From an uncultured Oscillospiraceae bacterium (lineage in GTDB: Bacteria > Bacillota > Clostridia > Oscillospirales > Oscillospiraceae): DNA of 64,000 bases. A program made the translations under genes and the position numbers. The notes beneath the pieces were generated by a model. That model saw only the letters and a program-made list of their open reading frames with translations. It made no database searches and was not told where the DNA came from. This document shows, one piece after another, positions 59,452-64,000 of this stretch (position 1 is its first letter; every line of letters starts with the position of its first letter). The stretch is taken from assembly GCA_944385365.1 (NCBI GenBank), contig CALWWW010000008.1, positions 21,489 through 85,488 of the forward strand. Reading direction: 5' to 3'.

Positions 59452-61482
59452 TTGTTGAACAACGACCCGAAAAAGCCGGGAAGACCCCCGGAAACCGGTG
59501 ACAATAAAACGCCCAAGTCCATCCTCATCATGGTGGTGGTGGCGCTGATTTTCACCGTCCTTATCAACTCGCTGTACGAAACCATCTCCAACTCCCGCTA
59601 CGAACAGATCACCTATGATGTCTTTGAGGAAATGCTGGACAACAATCAGGTGGATTCTGTGGAGTTCCAGAGCGACCGGATACTGATTCTCTCCCGGGAC
59701 GAGGCCAAAAAGGACCCGCGGGAACAGAAAATCTTCTACACGGGCATCATACCCAATCTGGAACTGAGCGAACTGAAAACCCAGCTGGCGGAAGCGGGGG
59801 CCCATTACGACGCCAAAATCGTCGAACAGATGAGCCCTGTCATGAGCTTTATCATCTCGTGGATTCTGCCCATTGCCATCTGGGTGCTGCTGCTGTCCTT
59901 CCTGACCCGCTCCATGTCCAAGCGCATGGGCGGCGGGTTCGGCGGCATCGGCCAGTCCAGCGCCAAGGTGTATATGGAGAAGCAGACCGGCGTCACTTTC
60001 AAGGATGTGGCCGGACAGGACGAGGCCAAGGAATCTCTGGAGGAGATCATCGACTTCCTCCACAACCCCCAGAAGTACGCCGAAATCGGCGCGAAGCTGC
60101 CCAAGGGCGCGCTGCTGGTGGGTTCTCCCGGCACCGGTAAAACGCTGCTGGCCAAGGCCGTGGCCGGTGAAGCCAACGTGCCGTTCTTCTCCATCTCCGG
60201 CTCCGGCTTTGTGGAGATGTTCGTGGGCGTGGGCGCGTCCCGCGTCCGGGACCTGTTCCAGCAGGCCAGCAAAATGGCCCCGGCCATCATCTTTATCGAT
60301 GAAATCGACGCCATCGGCAAGACCCGCGACACCCGCATGGGCGGCAACGACGAGCGGGAGCAGACGCTGAACCAGCTGCTGGCCGAAATGGACGGCTTCG
60401 ACCCCTCCAAGGGCGTCATTGTGCTGGCCGCCACCAACCGGCCCGAGGTGCTGGACAAGGCATTGCTGCGCCCCGGCCGCTTCGACCGCCGCATTGTGGT
60501 GGACCGGCCCAATCTGTCGGGCCGTCTCCAGACCCTGAAAGTCCACACCCGCAACATCAAGCTGGCCGACGACGTGGACCTGAACAAGCTGGCCGCCGCC
60601 ACCGCCGGTGCGGTGGGCGCGGACCTGGCCAATCTGGTCAACGAGGCCGCCCTGCGGGCCGTCCGGCAGGGCCGTCAGGCCGTCAACCAGCAGGACCTGC
60701 TCGTCTCCTTCGAGGTGGTCATTGCCGGTACGGAAAAGAAGGGCACGGTCCTCACCGATATGGAAAAGCGCATTGTCTCCTATCACGAGGTGGGCCATGC
60801 CCTGGTGGCAGCCCTGGAGAAGCACTCCCAGCCCGTCTCCAAGATCACCATTGTCCCCCACACCTCCGGCGCGCTGGGCTACACCATGCAGATGCCCGAG
60901 GAGGAGAAGTACCTGAACTCCAAGGAAGAGCTCATGACGGAGCTGATGACCCTAGTGGGCGGCCGTGCCGCCGAACAGCTGGTCTTTGGCGTCCAGACCA
61001 CCGGCGCTGCCAACGACATCGAGCGGGCCACCGATCTGGCCCGGAAGATGGTCATGCAGTACGGTATGAGCGAGCACTTCGGCCTGATGGCCCTGACCAC
61101 CGTAGCCAACCAGTATCTGGATGGACAGGCCATGATGAACTGCGCCGACTCCACGGCGGCCCAGGCCGACAGCGAGGTGCGGGACCTGCTCCAGTCGGCC
61201 TATGACAAGGCCATGGACCTGCTGCGGCAGCATCGGGAACTGCTGGACGAAATCTCCCTGTTCCTGCTGGCCAAGGAGACCATCACCGGCGACGAGCTGA
61301 TGGCCTTCGTCAACGCCGACAAAAAGCAGCTGCCCGCTGCCGAAGACGCTGCCGAAGCCCCCGCTGCTGAAAAGACCCCCGCAGACGCCCCGGAAGCCCC
61401 CGCAGAAGACGGGGACACCGCCGGTCAACCGGAAACCGGCGCTCCGGACTCCCCCGCCGATCCGTCCGGCGATCCGTCGTAA
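59452..61482 (+). CDS. ftsH: ATP-dependent zinc metalloprotease FtsH
   Basis: This is a 676-residue membrane AAA+ protease. Helices lie at about residues 23-41 and 130-151, flanking a small outside domain. Walker A GSPGTGKT is at 224-231, Walker [12 protein letters not shown] at 279-289, and the SRH ends in RPGRFDR. The zinc site HEVGH is at 445-449. The tail after residue 625 is Ala/Pro/Glu-rich low complexity. The start is one of two adjacent TTG codons (59452 or 59455) after AAAGGGG. An ATG at 59448 is in another frame. A terminator follows at 61492. Confidence 0.95.
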   Translation: MLNNDPKKPGRPPETGDNKTPKSILIMVVVALIFTVLINSLYETISNSRYEQITYDVFEEMLDNNQVDSVEFQSDRILILSRDEAKKDPREQKIFYTGIIPNLELSELKTQLAEAGAHYDAKIVEQMSPVMSFIISWILPIAIWVLLLSFLTRSMSKRMGGGFGGIGQSSAKVYMEKQTGVTFKDVAGQDEAKESLEEIIDFLHNPQKYAEIGAKLPKGALLVGSPGTGKTLLAKAVAGEANVPFFSISGSGFVEMFVGVGASRVRDLFQQASKMAPAIIFIDEIDAIGKTRDTRMGGNDEREQTLNQLLAEMDGFDPSKGVIVLAATNRPEVLDKALLRPGRFDRRIVVDRPNLSGRLQTLKVHTRNIKLADDVDLNKLAAATAGAVGADLANLVNEAALRAVRQGRQAVNQQDLLVSFEVVIAGTEKKGTVLTDMEKRIVSYHEVGHALVAALEKHSQPVSKITIVPHTSGALGYTMQMPEEEKYLNSKEELMTELMTLVGGRAAEQLVFGVQTTGAANDIERATDLARKMVMQYGMSEHFGLMALTTVANQYLDGQAMMNCADSTAAQADSEVRDLLQSAYDKAMDLLRQHRELLDEISLFLLAKETITGDELMAFVNADKKQLPAAEDAAEAPAAEKTPADAPEAPAEDGDTAGQPETGAPDSPADPSGDPS

Positions 61483-61491
61483 TCCATTCCC

Positions 61492-61530
61492 GGCAGCACC
61501 GCGCCCCCATTCCCGCGGTGCTGCCCTTTT
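61492..61530 (+). terminator. Terminator after ftsH
   Basis: GGCAGCACCGCG and CGCGGTGCTGCC form a 12-bp stem followed by CTTTTC. Confidence 0.85.
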
Positions 61531-61576
61531 CTGTCCGGCTTTTTGTTGAAACAACCCTACGAAAGGAGGCGGCCCT

Positions 61577-62410
61577 ATGTCTGTGGATACATCCGCCATT
61601 GCCAAAATTTTCGGCGCCATCAGCGCCGCCAATGTGGTTCCGGCCATCATCACCTTTGTCATCTCCTACTTTGTACTGAAAATCGTCGTCAAGCTGGTGG
61701 GCAATCTGCTGGACCGGACCCCCATGGAAAAAACCATCGTCCGGTTTATCCGCTCGTCCCTGCGCATCGTCATGTGGGTGCTGATCTCGGTCATCACCGC
61801 CAGCGCCCTGGGCATCGACACCACCTCCATGGTGGCCCTCATCAGCGTGGCTTCCCTGGCCGTCTCCCTGGCCGTCCAGGGGGCTCTGTCCAATCTGGCC
61901 GGCGGCGTGACGCTGCTCTCCACCCATCCCTTCCGGGTGGGCGACTTTGTGGAGGTGGGCGGCGTCTCCGGCACCGTCCGGGAAATCGGCATGACCTACA
62001 CCACCCTCACCACCGCCGATCAGAAGGAGATTTTCGTCCCCAACAGCGAGGTCTCCTCCAGCAAGATCATCAACTATACCATGGTGGGCACCCGCCGGGT
62101 GGATTTGAACTTTACGGCCTCCTACGACGACGATGTGGAGACCGTCAAGGCGGCCCTCCGCAAGGCCGCCGACCTGCCCCAGGTCCTGGCAGACCCGCCC
62201 CTGTTCGTGGCCGTCAGCAGCTACGGCGACAGCGCCATCGAATACGTCCTGCGGGCCTGGACCTCCAGCGAGGACTACTGGGACGTGTACTACCGGATCA
62301 TCGAAAATGTCAAGGTCTGCTTTGACGAGGCCGGCATCACCATGACGTATCCCCACCTCAACGTCCATCTCGCCGCCCCCGACGCCCCGACCCTGAAAAA
62401 AGACGCATAA
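61577..62410 (+). CDS. Small-conductance mechanosensitive channel MscS
   Basis: This is a 277-residue MscS channel with three membrane helices. TM3 contains the Gly/Ala-packed pore pattern SLAVSLAVQGALSNLAGGV. The beta domain follows with THPFRVGDFVEVGGVSGTV and TTADQKEIFVPNSEV. The C-terminal alpha-beta part ends with a short Pro/Lys tail. It releases solutes during osmotic downshift. AAAGGAGG precedes the ATG. It is followed by a terminator and is apparently monocistronic. Confidence 0.95.
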   Translation: MSVDTSAIAKIFGAISAANVVPAIITFVISYFVLKIVVKLVGNLLDRTPMEKTIVRFIRSSLRIVMWVLISVITASALGIDTTSMVALISVASLAVSLAVQGALSNLAGGVTLLSTHPFRVGDFVEVGGVSGTVREIGMTYTTLTTADQKEIFVPNSEVSSSKIINYTMVGTRRVDLNFTASYDDDVETVKAALRKAADLPQVLADPPLFVAVSSYGDSAIEYVLRAWTSSEDYWDVYYRIIENVKVCFDEAGITMTYPHLNVHLAAPDAPTLKKDA

Positions 62411-62417
62411 ATTCCAG

Positions 62418-62457
62418 CGCGGACGCATCTGTTTTTACAGGTGCGTCCGCTTCTTTT
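62418..62457 (+). terminator. Terminator after mscS
   Basis: GCGGACGCATCTG and CAGGTGCGTCCGC form a 13-bp stem (one G-T pair) followed by TTCTTTT. Confidence 0.88.
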
Positions 62458-62560
62458 ATGGAAACCCAAGAAGCAAAAATCGCGGTGACTTTTCGGAAAA
62501 ATGGACAAATGAACCGGGGTAAAATCGTCTTTTTTGCAGGGCGCAGCGGGCCGCTTTTCA

Positions 62561-62589
62561 TTGACATTGCCAGTCAGAATTGGTAGAAT
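62561..62589 (+). promoter_or_regulatory. CO dehydrogenase promoter
   Basis: Consensus TTGACA is separated by 17 bases from TAGAAT. It is one of the best promoters in the window. Confidence 0.82.
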
Positions 62590-62595
62590 ATATCC

Positions 62596-62740
62596 GGATA
62601 GGGGGGTTATGCCGCACCTGCTCCACAGCCCCCCGCTGGGCCGGCGCGCCGCGCCGACGCCCTGCTTCTTTTAGGCGCCGCTGTTCAGAGGCGCCGTCCC
62701 ACGCAAAACCCTCACAATCTTTGGTCATCATGAATTAGGA
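62596..62740 (+). promoter_or_regulatory. Long structured leader of the CO dehydrogenase gene
   Basis: About 150 bases of untranslated leader contain GGGGGG/CCCCCC (62601 and 62625 regions), a CGGCGCGCCGCGCCG palindrome-like stretch and GGCGCC-GCTGTTCAGA-GGCGCC (62674-62695). It is long for a constitutive gene. I see no T-run after the stems and no recognised riboswitch core. Confidence 0.4.
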
Positions 62741-62750
62741 GGATATTACA

Positions 62751-64000
62751 TTGAAGGAATGGGATCGCTTAATTACTGTTGAAGAAATGGAAGCGGCTAC
62801 CGAGCGCTTGCTGGAAACCGGCAAGAAGGTCGGCGCTGATTCCTGGCAGCAGCGCGTCAAGAACCAGACCCCGCATTGCGGCTTCGGCGAAGCCGGCACC
62901 TGCTGCCGTATCTGCTCCATGGGCCCCTGCCGCATCACCCCCAAGGCCCCCCGCGGCATCTGCGGCTGCGACGTCCATGGCATCGTCGCCCGTAACTACC
63001 TGCGGTTCACCGCCGGTGGTTCCGCCACCCACTCTGACCACGGCCGTTCCATCGCCCACACCCTGTATCTGGCTTCCGAGGGCGGCAACTACCAGGTCAA
63101 GGACCCCGAAAAGCTGAAGAGAATCGCCCACGAGTGGGGCATCGAGACCGAGGGCCGCGACATCTACGACGTCGCCCACGAAGTCGCCGAGACCGGCCTC
63201 ATGGAGTACGGCAAGCCCTTCGGCTATCAGCGTTTCCTGAAGCGCGCTCCCGAGGTCCGTCAGAAGATCTGGGAGGAGCAGGGCATCGCTCCCCGCGCCA
63301 TCGACCGTGAAGTCAGCCAGTCCCTGCACATGACCCACATGGGCTGTTCTTCCCTGCCCGAGGCTCTGATCCGTCAGTCCTTCCGTGCCGGCCTGTCCGA
63401 CGGCTGGGGCGGTTCCATGATGGGCACCGAGTTCTCCGACGTGCTGTTCGGCACCCCCAAGCCCATTGACACCGAGGGCAACCTGGGCGTCATGGAGAAG
63501 GACATGGTCAACATCGTTGTCCACGGCCACGATCCCTCCCTGTCCGAGATGGTCGTCATGTACGCCCAGGACCCCGAGATGATCGCTCTGGCCAAGGAGC
63601 ACGGCGCCAAGGGCATCAACGTATGTGGCGTCTGCTGCACCGCCAACGAAGTCGCCATGCGTCACGGCATCCCCATGGCCGGTAACTTCCTGCAGCAGGA
63701 GAACGTGGTCCTCACCGGCGCCTGCGAGGCCATTGTCGTGGACGTCCAGTGCATCTTCCCCGCTCTGGGCCCCCTCTCCAAGTGCTTCCATACCAAGTTC
63801 GTCACCACCTCTCCCATCGCCCGGATGCCCGATTCCGAGTACATCGAGTTCCACGAGGAGACTGCGGCTGACAACGCCAAGGCCATCGTGAAGATGGCGG
63901 TGGAGAACTTCCAGAACCGCAACCAGGATCTGGTCAACATTCCGCAGCTCAAGAGCAAGGCCCGCGTGGGCTACTCCGTCGAGGCCATCAAGAAGTGCCT
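62751..64000 (+). CDS. cooS: Anaerobic carbon-monoxide dehydrogenase catalytic subunit (N-terminal part)
   Basis: An open frame of 416 codons continues past the window edge. The start is TTG with AGGAGG eight bases upstream. It begins MKEWDRLITVEEMEAATERL. A Cys-rich segment around residues 43-74 (HCGFGEAGTCCRICSMGPC, then GICGCD) binds the B and D 4Fe-4S clusters. HMTHMGCSSLPE and INVCGVCCTANE carry further ligands of the Ni-Fe-S C cluster. It oxidises CO or reduces CO2 and is central to the Wood-Ljungdahl pathway. Whether acetyl-CoA synthase genes follow cannot be seen. The gene symbol could equally be acsA. Confidence 0.94.
   Translation, partial: MKEWDRLITVEEMEAATERLLETGKKVGADSWQQRVKNQTPHCGFGEAGTCCRICSMGPCRITPKAPRGICGCDVHGIVARNYLRFTAGGSATHSDHGRSIAHTLYLASEGGNYQVKDPEKLKRIAHEWGIETEGRDIYDVAHEVAETGLMEYGKPFGYQRFLKRAPEVRQKIWEEQGIAPRAIDREVSQSLHMTHMGCSSLPEALIRQSFRAGLSDGWGGSMMGTEFSDVLFGTPKPIDTEGNLGVMEKDMVNIVVHGHDPSLSEMVVMYAQDPEMIALAKEHGAKGINVCGVCCTANEVAMRHGIPMAGNFLQQENVVLTGACEAIVVDVQCIFPALGPLSKCFHTKFVTTSPIARMPDSEYIEFHEETAADNAKAIVKMAVENFQNRNQDLVNIPQLKSKARVGYSVEAIKKC

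Overview
This window looks like chromosomal DNA from a GC-rich anaerobic Firmicute, most likely a gut clostridium of the Oscillospiraceae type. The grounds are Firmicute gene orders (tig-clpP-clpX-lon-engB; rplU-prp-rpmA-obg; rplS-lepB-rbgA-rnhB-yraN; a 3D/G5 protein beside rsmA), a T-box leader, AGGAGG ribosome sites with occasional TTG/GTG starts, an L27 precursor next to its Prp protease, and the anaerobic redox genes nfnAB and CO dehydrogenase. The genus is not fixed by the sequence.

Layout. 1-191 is the tail of an unknown gene. 866-7470 (minus strand) is the proteostasis cluster. 7623-9796 holds threonine synthase and a phosphoesterase. 10025-13061 is the L19/signal peptidase/RbgA/RNase HII/YraN group. 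13205-16850 holds an aminotransferase and a T-box-controlled ThrS that lacks the TGS domain. 17465-20174 holds a Rpf-like cell-wall protein, rsmA and sfsA. 20653-22933 is L21-Prp-L27-Obg. 23081-28068 holds a CBS protein, an M18 aminopeptidase and NfnAB. 28257-36888 holds gluQ, a lipoprotein, an ABC-F ATPase, a YczE-like membrane protein and an LCP-ProX-dehydrogenase operon. 37112-45696 holds a DUF362 ferredoxin protein, a YfcE phosphodiesterase, a DUF1461 protein, an orphan winged-helix protein, MgtA behind a translated leader ORF, and a GntR-controlled ABC exporter. 45967-53223 holds an ECF S component with a structured leader, Tex, malic enzyme, YqeC with an XRE regulator, tRNA-Arg(CCG), TrmO and a DivIVA-like protein. 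53891-64000 holds an EF-G paralogue, a degenerate P-type-ATPase-like protein, RlmB, FtsH, MscS and the start of CO dehydrogenase.

The most unusual content is between the genes. Nine intergenic loci carry cassettes of small hairpins. Each cassette begins with an AT-rich hairpin, usually a few bases to about 30 bases after a stop codon. It continues with 24-25 bp modules that keep a CGCA loop and a GAAA linker while the 6-bp stem changes from module to module, and it ends with a GC-rich terminator-like stem. A second family bounded by CGTAGG/CCTACG often follows. Independently, a 145-161 bp element occurs three times (9827-9971, 25544-25704, 33737-33897). It folds into a five-helix hairpin, and four of its helices are kept by compensatory changes between copies. 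Two copies sit at the same position inside the cassettes' first hairpin, and the third lies in the probable 5' leader of thrC. I do not recognise this element, and it is my best candidate for an undescribed mobile or RNA system here.
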